A stretch of 10,003 nt of DNA from Euperipatoides rowelli (lineage: Eukaryota > Onychophora > Udeonychophora > Euonychophora > Peripatopsidae). The notes under the pieces are model-generated. The model did no database searches, was not told where the DNA came from, and was given only the letters and a program-made list of their open reading frames with translations. The DNA is taken from the NCBI GenBank assembly GCA_003024985.2, contig PXIH01S0010756.1; one strand, 5' to 3'. This document shows, piece by piece, positions 1 through 7,703 of the stretch. Every line of letters starts with the position of its first letter. Position 1 is the stretch's first letter. The translations under genes were made by a program, and so were the position numbers.

Positions 1-1
1 T

Positions 2-1432
2 TATATTCCAGATCAATGGAAGCTTTCATTGGTAAACCAATATTTAAAAAAGGATCACGTGCAATTATCACAAACTATAGACCAATATCCTTGACTAGTA
101 TAGTTGCAAAAATTGCTGAGCGTGTTATTTTATCTAGACTTTATGTCCAGATTAATGACCTAAACATTCTCTCTGACTCTCAGTTTGGATATAGGGTTGG
201 TTTAGGCTGTAGCAATGATCTTTTATCAGCAATGGTTATTGGTCGATGGCTTTACATAATGGAAATTTGGCAATTGCAGTTTTTCTAGATATGTCAAAGG
301 CGTTCGATATGGTTCAACCTCATCTACTCATTCATAAAATGTACAGATTTGGCTTGAGTGGCTCAATAATAAATTGGATCTACAGATTTCTTAGTAACCA
401 CAGGATTATTGTTAGGGTTAATGGTGCTGATTCTGTCAGCTTTAAATCATTTATGGGTCTGCCTCAGGGTACGATCCTCACGGCGACCTTATTTAATGTA
501 TTTATATCAGATCTGCCTAATCTTCTGGTCTCACATGTCGCTCTTTATGCTGACGATATAAAGATATCACATGAAATAAAATCAATAGATGATATTGGTG
601 TCCTTCAATCGGATCTGGATAAGATTGTGAATTGGATGAATGATAATGGTCTTGTGCTAAATCTGAAAAAATCATCTAGTATGATATTTGAAGGAAAAAA
701 TGGCTAAATTATTGTCTTCTTTTGGATTCGGTTGTGCTAAAGGAGGTCAATACATATAAGGATTTGGGAATTGTTCTGGATTGCCGTCTCTATTTTGGCG
801 ATCATGCTGATTATTTGGCCAGAAGGTTGTTTAGATCCTTTGGATCAATTTTCCCATATTTGTTCTCAGTTGACTATTGTCATTCTGTATTTTGCATATT
901 GAACAAAAAAGATATCGGTAAAATTAATAGAGTATTTCGAAAATTTACTAAAAGAATTAAGGGTTTATGGAAAAAGGNATACATGAAAAGACTGGANATT
1001 TTGAGAAAATATGGTACTATGACTCCGCAGCAGAGACTTTACNGGGGCGATATTATTTTTGCCTATACGGAGATTATACAAAAGAGTAATATTGACAGTC
1101 TTTTTAATGTCATAGAAGGCAGAAATACCAGAGGTCATGATTGTAAAATATTTGGATCTTTCACCAAAAATAGAGTAAGGGCTAACTTTATTTCAAGTAG
1201 AGTCGTTCACATCTGGAATTCTTTGCCTCAATATGTTATCTGCTCTAGATCGTATAATGATTTTAAAAGAAACTTGGATATCTATCTGTTTGGTTTTGAT
1301 TGTAATTATGGAGTCAGTTGCTGCTTTCTTTTGTTTAGTTTTGTGCTTTTCCCTAAATGTATAGTTTTTAACTTTGTATTAGCTATCTGTAATTTGGTCA
1401 AAAAGCAGAATTGCTTATTTGACAAACATTAA
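2..1432 (+). pseudogene. Broken LINE reverse transcriptase, Jockey/CR1 group, open at left edge
   Basis: This is the polymerase ORF of a non-LTR retrotransposon, which copies the element's RNA into a nicked chromosomal target. RT blocks appear in the family order: WKLS (about 17-28), PIFKKGS and NYRPISLTS (about 50-95), SQFGYRVGLGC (about 178-212), FLDMSKAFD (about 282-309), GLPQGTI (about 457-477) and the catalytic YADD (546-557). After these come LQSDLD, then YKDLG near 750-766. The thumb and C-terminal block follow: KFTKRI, TRGHDCK, RVVHIWNSLP and FKRNLDIYLF. The reading frame changes near 40, near 235-246 and near 707-722, so the copy cannot be translated whole. The endonuclease and any ORF1 lie beyond the left edge or are missing. 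The clade is assigned by motif style only. Stretches between motifs look shortened, notably after DLGIVLD. The identity as LINE RT is secure; the family name is not. Confidence 0.93.
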
Positions 1433-1450
1433 ATAAATAAATAAATAAAT
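1397..1450 (+). other. LINE 3' terminal hairpin and (AAAT)n tail
   Basis: Positions 1397-1423 fold into a hairpin: GTCAAA pairs with TTTGAC and AAGCA pairs with TGCTT around a GAAT loop. AACATTA follows, then about five AAAT units to 1450. In several LINE clades the RT recognises a 3' stem-loop followed by a short tandem repeat. This arrangement therefore probably marks the true 3' end of the element starting at the left edge. The ORF stop TAA (1430-1432) lies in the first tail unit, so no separate 3' UTR is visible. Confidence 0.75.
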
Positions 1451-1590
1451 ATGATCAATTGTAAAATGACTATTAACATATGGAAACGACTATAATGATA
1501 TAACTACAAATCTTGTTAACAAAACTCGAGGATTTAATTGCGTTGAAGAACTAAAACTACATATTCAAAGAAAGGCTTAGGAAATATGGA
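1451..1590. other. AT-rich spacer between two convergent LINE relics
   Basis: I see no gene or motif here. It lies between the tail of the left-edge LINE and the end of the opposing LINE ORF. It may contain the decayed 3' UTR of the - strand element, but no clear tail or target-site duplication could be identified. Confidence 0.4.
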
Positions 1591-2500
1591 TCAATCACTA
1601 TAAAGGTAAATGACAAGATTATTTTTGAATGAATTGAAGGACAATATTTGAAAAAAAAAAAAATATTTAGGTAGAGTAATCCACTGTTGTTAGACCTCTA
1701 TAATGAATAAATTTTTTTGATATCTTGATGATTTTACTTGAATGAAATCAACATTGAAATCATGTAACTTTGTTGTTTTAGATTGTGAAAGTTGAAAAAG
1801 ATTATTTCTATTATTCAATGTAAGTTCTCTAAACCTGATCATGCTCTCTCTTAGGAACATTTGTGAAGGGACTTGATCTTACCAAGCCTTTGTAATCTTT
1901 CTTGATACTGAAGGTTGTAAAAACCAGTAACATATTTTGTGTAACTTCAGATTTTCTTTTCAAGTTTCTTTACATCACCTTCATTTAATATCCACATAAC
2001 TGTATGTGAGTACTCAAAGATTGGTCTAACATATGTATTATATGCATTAATGAATACAGAAATTGACATATACTTGAATCCATTGTTCACCAAACCAAAT
2101 GCTCTATTTTCTTTGTTAATAACAAAGTCAACATGTGTAGAAAATGTTAGACGTCGTCGATTATAGATCACTCCTAGGTCTCAATGAGTTCTATTTGTCT
2201 CTATATTGGTATTGTTTATTGCATTTGCTCATGATTAATGTTTAGATGAATATCATATTAATGAAGATTTGCTACTATTAATCAATAGACTATTTATATG
2301 GAACCAATTGTTATTAATATCTCTTTGGAGTATTATTTCATCATCACTTGTTGTTATATTATGCAGCAACTTCCCATCATCTGCATACTTCAATATGTTA
2401 GGATGGACACAAAATGGAAGGTTATGCAAGAACAATAAAAATATAAATTTATATAAATATAAATAATATATGAGATCTTGCATTGACATCCACCTGGATG
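1591..2500 (-). pseudogene. Decayed LINE reverse transcriptase C-terminal half
   Basis: A second LINE polymerase relic, read right to left. A degraded GVPQGS-like stretch lies near 2476-2497. It is followed by LKYADDGKLL with the catalytic YADD at 2376-2387, then LQRDINN. A TGA stop (near 2181) comes just before DLGVIYN. Next is LTFSTHVDFVINKENRAFG, then YVRPIFEYSH and DVKKLEKK, a typical thumb region ending at a stop near 1944. Further fragments in shifted frames resemble LQYQERLQRLG, a WITLP variant of the WNSLP motif, and SFKNNLVIYLYSD, with a final stop at 1591-1593. At least three frame changes and several stops make it non-functional. Its motif spelling (LKYADDGKLL against LYADDIKI) differs from the left-edge LINE, so it is another family of the same broad Jockey/CR1 group. 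The 5' end stops abruptly at the LTR-like sequence starting at 2501. Confidence 0.88.
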
Positions 2501-2629
2501 TGTTGTGGTAACAACTGCCAGAATTTTACGTTTGAATATAGATTTCTGATCGAGTTATTTTTCTTGTTATTTCAAGTATGTCGGCATTGAGTCGTGGTTG
2601 CCTTGAGTTTGGATTATTTAGACATTACA
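2501..2629 (+). mobile_element. Possible short LTR of a Ty3/gypsy (Mag-like) retrotransposon
   Basis: This 129-bp stretch begins TGTTG and ends TTACA, the TG...CA form of a retroviral-type LTR. It stops one base before a TGGCGACC primer-binding site. Mag-lineage gypsy elements have short LTRs and tRNA-Ser-type primer sites, which fits. The first 16 bases contain GTTGT and ACAAC around GGTA, giving a small terminal hairpin. I found no second LTR in the window, so the element is either internally deleted or truncated on the right. The LTR starts exactly where the opposing LINE relic stops, which suggests insertion into that LINE. Confidence 0.5.
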
Positions 2630-2630
2630 T

Positions 2631-2638
2631 TGGCGACC
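2631..2638 (+). other. Putative tRNA-Ser primer-binding site (TGGCGACC)
   Basis: TGGCGACC is complementary to a 3' end reading GGTCGCCA, the type used by several gypsy elements primed by tRNA-Ser. It sits one base after the CA end of the LTR-like sequence, where minus-strand priming should start. Only 8 bases match; the downstream bases expected in related elements have diverged. Confidence 0.5.
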
Positions 2639-2649
2639 AATTAATACAA

Positions 2650-2742
2650 ATCAGTGAATTTAATTTTCATAAAGTCCAGGACCCATGGGATTATCTTATT
2701 GCGGTTGACACATTGTTCATTCAGCTGCCTCCACATAAATGA
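2650..2742 (+). pseudogene. Fragment resembling the start of a gypsy gag ORF
   Basis: About 20 bases after the primer site, a 30-codon open frame reads ISEFNFHKVQDPWDYLIAVD and ends at TGA (2740-2742). Gag proteins of Mag-like gypsy elements commonly open with an acidic/aromatic stretch followed by a W-x-x-Y helix, and the short DPWDYL block resembles that. An ATC codon sits where a start codon might be expected. The position directly behind an LTR and primer site is the main support. The fragment is too short for a confident family call, and no protease, RT or integrase follows. Confidence 0.4.
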
Positions 2743-3607
2743 GTACAGTTGTTTGAACTTTCCTTAATATAAGTAATGTTTTATGAAGTTTTGCCTTTTA
2801 ATTGACACAGTGACTGTAGCAGTTTTTGTTGTGCTTGATAGGTGAGGTAATGACTTTCATATCACATCTACTTAATAACATTATGATAATGAAGGTGAGC
2901 TGGGTGTGAATCATTGTTTTATGTGAGCATGCTGGGTGGTTTGCTCAAAAGAACTGAAAATCTGATCCTTCATAATACGGAAGGTTTGCAATGCTGACCC
3001 ATTCTGATTGTCTAAGATAGGACTACTTCATCACACAAAGATGATGTTTATGCTGAGTATACTAAAGAATTAATTTTTATTGACATTTTCATTATTTAAT
3101 TTTTAATTTGTAAAACGTTTAATTGAACCATAATGATAATTCTTGTAATTGGGATCCTTAGTCTTATGGGGTAGGATCCCAAATTGAGATTTTATTTTAA
3201 AAAATGTGCGATATATAATATATACATCAGGCTTATTGTAAATATTTTCTAGTTGATAATAAATGCAATTCAAATTTTCCACACATTAATGATATTTATT
3301 CATATTCTAAGATCATATTCGAACATATGATATGGAGAATTTTTCTCAACGCAAACATAAAATGTGGACTGCGATATGTTAATCATTTATCAGATAGATT
3401 AAATAGAAGCTACTCAGTGAATTTTAATTTTCTTTAACCTTCACTTTTGAGTAAAATCAAGTCTGTTATGAAGACTGTGTCTTTCAAACTTTCACTCTTG
3501 GGACATTCTGATTTATTTCTACAGTTAACTCCTTTTTAGAAATGATACATTCAATTGATTTCTTAACATTAGATTTAGATTTATCAAACTAGCAGAACAT
3601 TCACCAA
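2743..3607. other. AT-rich sequence without recognisable genes
   Basis: No coding motif was recognised on either strand. The only structure is the hairpin at 3147-3185. This stretch may include remnants of the LTR element's interior, but nothing shows it. Confidence 0.4.
3147..3185. repeat. GGGATCC hairpin (about 12-bp stem)
   Basis: TTGGGATCCT (3149-3158) is the exact reverse complement of AGGATCCCAA (3173-3182), separated by 14 bases. AATT flanks extend the stem with one bulged base. No U-run or neighbouring gene suggests a terminator. It may be the tip of a small foldback element. Confidence 0.6.
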
Positions 3608-3661
3608 TTTAATACTTAGTTTTCTCTGTTGAACTTTAATACTGAGTATTCTCTGTTGTTA
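3608..3661. repeat. Tandem duplication of a 27-bp unit
   Basis: Two adjacent 27-base copies (3608-3634 and 3635-3661) share the core TTTAATACT.AGT.TTCTCTG and differ at only a few positions. The second copy overlaps the outer end of the left foldback arm, so the duplication may have arisen at that element's boundary. Confidence 0.75.
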
Positions 3662-3830
3662 TCCTAGTCCTAAGGTCATCCAGATATTCTTTGGTCTTTC
3701 CCTTCTTTTTTTCTATTTATGTCTATCCCTTAAGTGCAATCACTGGTCTAATTCTTGCAGATTCTCAAGAAATGGCCAACATATTTTGTTATCTCCGTCC
3801 TTACTTCATCTTGCCATTTTCTTCACACTT
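3650..3830 (-). pseudogene. LINE polymerase C-terminal fragment (left foldback arm)
   Basis: Read on the - strand, this arm gives KWQDEVRTEITKYVGHFLR, followed after an insertion by RDRHK, a TAG stop, and KKRRERPK. It matches the end block of many metazoan LINE polymerases: W-x-D-E-I, then A-G-x-x-W-x-R-x-A-x-D-R-x-x-W. The glycine of the AG pair is kept here (YVGH), while the right arm has D at that position, so each arm keeps residues the other has lost. Stops and frame breaks rule out function. The family is assigned only from this motif. Confidence 0.62.
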
Positions 3831-3967
3831 CTTCATTTATGATCATAATTATTTACCAAATGTTATATTTACTTCTGTATTCATGTATTTACAATGGATA
3901 TATAAATAAATATGGAAGTAAATATAAAATTTGGTAAATAAATATGATCACAAATGAATATATATGA

Positions 3968-4134
3968 AAATGGGGAGATGGTTTATAGCCTGTGGATGAA
4001 ATAAGGACAAAGATATGGAAATATGCTGACCATACCATGAGAGGATCTGCAAGGGATAGACATAAATAGAAAAAAAGGGAAGAACAAGAATAGCTGGATG
4101 ACCTTAGGACTGAGATAACAGCAGAGAACACTAA
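3968..4134 (+). pseudogene. LINE polymerase C-terminal fragment (right foldback arm)
   Basis: Read on the + strand, this arm gives VDEIRTKIWKYADHTMRGSA followed directly by RDRHK, a TAG stop, and KKREEQE. The D-E-I-R-T-K, K-Y-A-x-H, M-R and A-R-D-R-x-K residues fit the terminal block of LINE polymerases. A TAG stands where the conserved final tryptophan codon (TGG) would be, at the same place in both arms, so the stop was probably present before the arms were duplicated. DDLRTEITAEN follows after a second TAG. It is a relic with no function expected. Confidence 0.65.
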
Positions 4135-4282
4135 TTATTAAAATGAAGTACTCAAGATTAAATCTTTGGTAATCCATGAGCATGATACTCAACCTCGGAG
4201 AAAAGTACCCAGTGATTATGAAATAATTATGAAGATAAATATACAGGTATATTATATAAAACAGACTGAATAAATGCAGAGA

Positions 4283-4543
4283 TTAAATTCTTAGAGTTAT
4301 GTTTAAATGGACGGGAACGTTTAAATAGGAGAACAAATGTTCATTATGGATCACTCTTAGACTAGGAGGAAAATTTCTCCAGGTGAGAGGACCAGGTTTG
4401 AAAAAGCGTTTGAACTCATTTTGTTTAAGGCATGGATATAGACCATTTCCAGAGCATAATCTTGTTTGGTGTCTGTGGAAAGTAGTGGAGTGATCAAATA
4501 GTATAAAAAAAAAATAAGATGGATGATTATAGGGAATAACCAT
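4283..4543 (-). pseudogene. LINE polymerase C-terminus (WN-LP type)
   Basis: An 86-codon open frame ends in the classic LINE C-terminal pattern. HQTRLCSGNGLYPCL is followed by FKRFFKPGPLTWRNFPPSLR, then LFSYLNVPVHL. This corresponds to TR...P......F...GP..WN.LPP.LR......F...L in L2/Daphne/Rex-like and CR1-like LINEs. Here the motif reads WRNFPPSLR. The first half (hydrophobic, runs of F) shows no RT resemblance, so the true coding similarity probably begins near 4470. There is no upstream RT domain: this is a 5'-truncated copy. It differs in type from the other LINE relics in the window. Confidence 0.75.
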
Positions 4544-5040
4544 CCATAGAAATGTACATACATATAGTGGATCAATAATATTCTTTGCTCCAGCAATTCA
4601 AGGGTCAGATCAAAATCTGCTTATCAATAGATTATTGCTGCTGTTTTACTTATTACTTAAATTTTATTGGTCAACCTTTTATTTGCAACAACCCTCTGAT
4701 ATGGTCACAATAGGGGATAAATGATTTTTTAATGACATAAAATGTGTCTTAACTGAGGAATGGTCAGGATATTTCTTATTTCAAAATTAGTTTACACAGT
4801 GCCATATTCTTATAGGAGGCAGGATTGTGATCCATCCGGGGATTTTTTTAAAATAAATTGACTCTGACATAATTCAATCTTTTAAAATGATTTGTATACG
4901 AGAAACATTCATATTAACATTACTTAAAGTATTCCATATATATATGAATAAAAAAACTTGTATTAAACATGTTTACAAAATAAATCTAAAGTTAATTTCT
5001 TAGTTAAAAAAGATTATAAGATATCATAATACCGTAAGAA
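4544..5040. other. AT-rich sequence, nothing recognised
   Basis: No open frame with recognisable motifs, no clear repeat ends and no RNA gene could be seen on either strand. Confidence 0.4.
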
Positions 5041-5044
5041 GTTG

Positions 5045-5100
5045 TTTGAGACACAAACTCGCAACCTTGCTGCCTTAAGCCTCGGACTCACAGCACATGC
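5045..5100 (-). repeat. Weak tRNA-like (possible SINE head) patch
   Basis: On the - strand a patch reads TGTGCTGTGAGTCC, followed about 37 bases after its start by GAGTTTGTGTC. These are partial matches to the Pol III A box (TRGYNNARNNGG) and B box (GGTTCGANTCC, roughly 7 of 11). The spacing suits a tRNA-derived SINE head. The match is poor, no SINE body can be delimited, and a fortuitous match is possible. Confidence 0.3.
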
Positions 5101-5194
5101 CTTAGATAACAAAAATCAAAGATCAAACCTCTGGACAAATTTTTCCGACCGTATTCTGAGATTTTATTAAATTGTCCTTTGAATAGCGCCCCAC

Positions 5195-5345
5195 ATAGGG
5201 GGAGGGGGGAGGGTTGGAGAGACCTGTAGTCCCAGGGCCCATGTATGAAGAAACACCATAAGAAACTCCATAGGCATGACGAGGGATGATGAATGGGGGG
5301 GGGGAGGGAGGGCTTGTAGGCCTGGGCTAGTGGCCTGTAGGCTGA
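5195..5345. repeat. Purine-rich G-run tract
   Basis: The + strand carries GGGGGAGGGGGGAGGG (about 5199-5214), then a run of about ten G followed by AGGGAGGG (about 5295-5312). GGGCCC and GGCCTGGGC palindromic bits are interspersed. Such runs can form G-quadruplexes and often reflect slippage. Small open frames on the opposite strand are proline-rich artefacts of this composition. Confidence 0.55.
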
Positions 5346-5349
5346 CCAA

Positions 5350-5446
5350 ACGTCCATAAAAAAAATCTTATTAAATCTTCATGATCTGTCAAAGATAAAA
5401 ACACGTCCATACAACCCCAAAAAAAAAAACTTATCAAATCTTAATG
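5350..5446. repeat. Two imperfect tandem copies of a ~50-bp unit
   Basis: Copy 1 (5350-5402) and copy 2 (5403-5446) both run ACGTCCATA, an A-tract, TTAT.AAATCTT and ATGA. They differ by a CAACCCC insertion in copy 2 and by different downstream ends. This is an old local duplication of unknown origin. Confidence 0.7.
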
Positions 5447-5474
5447 AACAAGGAGAAGTTCATCAAAAAAAGTA

Positions 5475-5493
5475 AGGGCCCTGCCTGGGCCCT
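5475..5493. repeat. GGGCCC hairpin
   Basis: AGGGCCC (5475-5481) pairs with GGGCCCT (5487-5493) across a TGCCT loop. CTGATT and AATCAG flank the following 30 bases as a second small stem. No function can be assigned. Confidence 0.6.
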
Positions 5494-5631
5494 GATTGAG
5501 ATGTGGAAGTCCTTAATCAGACCAAGGTCCATTATGTCAATTATACATATTTTGTTTTTACAACTAATAAAATAAAATAAACTGGCAGCAGGTGACATTA
5601 TTATTATTTATTCGTGATATTCAAGAAATTA

Positions 5632-6095
5632 TATTTATTTATTTTAGAGTATTGTTTTAAGTCAATTAGAAAATAAGAAAGAAAACCAAAATCCCAATAA
5701 GACAATGCCAACACAAAAGCATTCCGTAATGAATCCAAATCAACAAGTTTAAAAACAAGAGTATTTCAAATTACGCATATTAATACAAATTACAAATTCA
5801 CACTTAGATCTTGGCACCACATAAAGACATCAATCATTACATTTCAGTCAGTAAAAATAATCTAATATCACAAAAATAACACAATATAAAAAAGATAAAA
5901 TCATTATTAAGTGCAAAAAGAATAAAAATAATGAATATACAATAAACAGAAAATCAATTATATCAAAATTTAGAAGGTAAGTTTAAGGAAAAAATCATTT
6001 TAAAATGAAAACTGATCCAAATTTTCTTTATAACCAGAATAACATGTCAAAAATAGAGCATCAGGGAGGACATACAAAACTCAATGCCTCTAAAG
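5632..6095 (-). other. AT-rich stretch with a possible LINE-type 3' tail at its left end
   Basis: On the - strand, AACAATACTCTAAA is followed by about three AAAT units (5632-5657). This resembles the AACATTATCTTT plus (AAAT)n end of the unit at 8434-8490 and the AACATTA plus (AAAT)n end at 1424-1450. Upstream on the - strand a short frame reads VFKLVDLDSL, faintly like the F-K-x-x-L-D motif near LINE C-termini. No hairpin comparable to the other two was found. The rest of the stretch is A-rich and featureless up to the hAT element. Confidence 0.28.
6088..6095. repeat. Left half of candidate 8-bp hAT target duplication
   Basis: CTCTAAAG lies directly outside the left hAT end. The partner at 8101-8108 is ATATAAAT (5 of 8 identical). 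The middle TCTAAA/TATAAA fits the T-n-n-A-biased hAT target preference. Divergence suggests an old insertion. Confidence 0.5.
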
Positions 6096-6512
6096 CAGGG
6101 GTCCCAACCTCTTTGTACCCTAGAGCACAATCTAAAATATTGGTAGGGTGGCGGATACCATCTATTTATCCATAATGACGAAAATATATGTGCAGATGTC
6201 AAAAATGTGGTTGAATCTGGAATGTATCGCCTTTGTTTAGACAATTCACTAACTATCGCCACCACTACACAATTCGGCCGTCTGCGTGAATTGCACTCAA
6301 GTTAGTCTGTGTTAATGGCACAAAAGGAGGATTGAAAGAGGTCGATTTACATGAAAACTGCCGAAAATTGGTTGCCTAAACACACAATCTAAATCTATGT
6401 GATCCAGTCGTTGCCAAGTTAACGTAGACAAGCTTTTGTTTCGTGGTCGAGCAGCGATGAGCACAAACAAATTGGTCAACATGCACAGGGTTGTGAACAC
6501 CTGCTCCAAAGT
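6096..6512 (+). repeat. Left arm of the hAT-like element
   Basis: It matches the reverse complement of 7704-8100. Conserved blocks include TTTGTACCCTAGAGCACA, ATATGTGCAGATGTCAA, CAATTCGGCCGTCTGC, TTGCACTCAAGTT and GAGGTCGATTTACA, ending in ACAAATTGGTC. Relative to the right arm it has an extra block of about 45 bases (around 6388-6433). Part of this block is an inverted copy of the arm's own AAGTTAGTCTGTGTTAA stretch. Confidence 0.87.
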
Positions 6513-7703
6513 TTATCAACTTTTTCATTCTGTTCGACGATATTCCCCTGAACGACACCACATAATTATGATTTTTTTAATGTGACAATAACCTAGATCT
6601 CTGATTATAAATTCATATTGTGAATAATGTCAAATCTCTATGCGTGTTATAGTCACAAATTAATTATTAATAGGAAAACATTTTTATCATACAAATTTAA
6701 GTACAGGTAATACATGAAAAACAAAAGAATTCATCAACTATACTTCACTGATTTGTGTGCAAACTTTTTAAGTTGTGCACCCCTTTATATGGTTTCTTAA
6801 CCTGCGCCCCCTCCCCCTTCCTCCACATATTTTCAAAAACATTCAAACTTTCAATTATTAAGAAAAATTCAATTTTATTGCAATCATAAAAATTATACAC
6901 ATAAAAAAAAAATTAAATAAAAAAATATATATATATTCTGTATGAAAAAAACAAAAAAAAAAAACAACAACATATAATTCAAATTATTAAAATAAATTTA
7001 ATTCAGACCCATTAATGAGATGGATGACCCTGGGACAAAAATATATATATACGACACCGAACATGTGCAGTGGCACATCAAAGCAACATAGTACATATTT
7101 ACGTGCACTATTTTTTATTCTTCCTACTCTCGGCGTTAAGAGCAAAAAAAAAAACATTTTTTAAAATTTATTTAGCGTCCCCCCATATCCCTAAGAAGTC
7201 TTCATGCAGTCCCCCCCCCCACACACACACTTTGTGCACCACTACTCCACTGCATTCAAAATCAAATTCCTTCTTGATTTTTCAGTTAAAAAGAATTGAA
7301 GCAATTCTAAATTCAATTATTTCTAAAAACTTTATTAAATTCTTCAATTAAATAAATAAAAAAAAAAAAAAATCAAAATTCAATCACAAATTTATTGTTT
7401 TTGTTTACAAGTCATTATTTTTCAGCTTGTGTTTTTCTTCGTTGATGGTTCAACTATCAAAGATAAGAATAACATCTGCATGAAATTAAAAACAACAACA
7501 CAAACAACTCAAATATTATGCTGGTTTTGACTTTTTAAACAAAATTTTTGTAAAACAACTTGAAATATTACAAATAAAAAAAAATGCATAGGAAAGGTTG
7601 ATGAAAAAAAAGAAAAATCTAAGTTTATTTGATTAACACTTTTTTTGTTAATGAAATATTTTATTAATTTATTGTAAGATTTGATTTCTTGATCAAAATC
7701 TGA
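6513..7703. other. AT-rich core of the hAT-like element
   Basis: No transposase is present. Visible structures are a C-rich patch with GCGCCCCCTCCCCC near 6805-6818, a perfect hairpin ATGTGC-AGTG-GCACAT (7063-7078), a run of about eleven C followed by CA repeats (7211-7230), TA repeats and long A-runs. TTGTGCACC occurs twice in direct orientation, near 6773 and 7233. Unrelated sequence may be nested here, but no ends could be drawn. Confidence 0.5.

Larger units (their letters stand above)
3645..4134. repeat. Long imperfect inverted repeat with diverging LINE-derived arms
   Basis: The left arm (about 3645-3892) and the reverse complement of the right arm (about 3905-4134) align along nearly their whole length. 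Shared blocks include GTCCTAAGGTCATCCAG at the outer ends, CTATTTATGTCTATCCCTT in the middle, and ATTTACCAAA and TATATTTACTTC near the centre. The left arm has an extra block of about 23 bases (around 3731-3753). The centre is a short AT-rich spacer. Each arm carries the same LINE C-terminal coding block reading outward. The unit would fold into a hairpin of more than 200 bp. It could be a foldback element or an inverted duplication of a LINE 3' end. Confidence 0.85.

Noticed and set aside
2269-2466. 65-codon + strand open frame
   Set aside because: It is antisense to the YADD region of the - strand LINE relic.
3691-4192. Several hydrophobic short open frames across the foldback on both strands
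   Set aside because: They are antisense shadows of the LINE C-terminal fragments. The motif-bearing frames are the diverging ones listed as pseudogenes.
5088-5357. 89- and 60-codon proline-rich open frames on the - strand
   Set aside because: The proline and serine come from reading the G-runs antisense. No recognisable domain is present.
6047-6561. Three short - strand open frames across the left hAT arm
   Set aside because: They overlap the terminal inverted repeat in different frames and break at the matching place in the other arm, so they are not genes.
7070-7351. 93-codon open frame in the hAT core, with basic and proline/histidine runs
   Set aside because: It is built from A-runs, a C-run and a CA repeat. 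It has no hAT transposase motif and no similarity I recognise, so it is a composition artefact.
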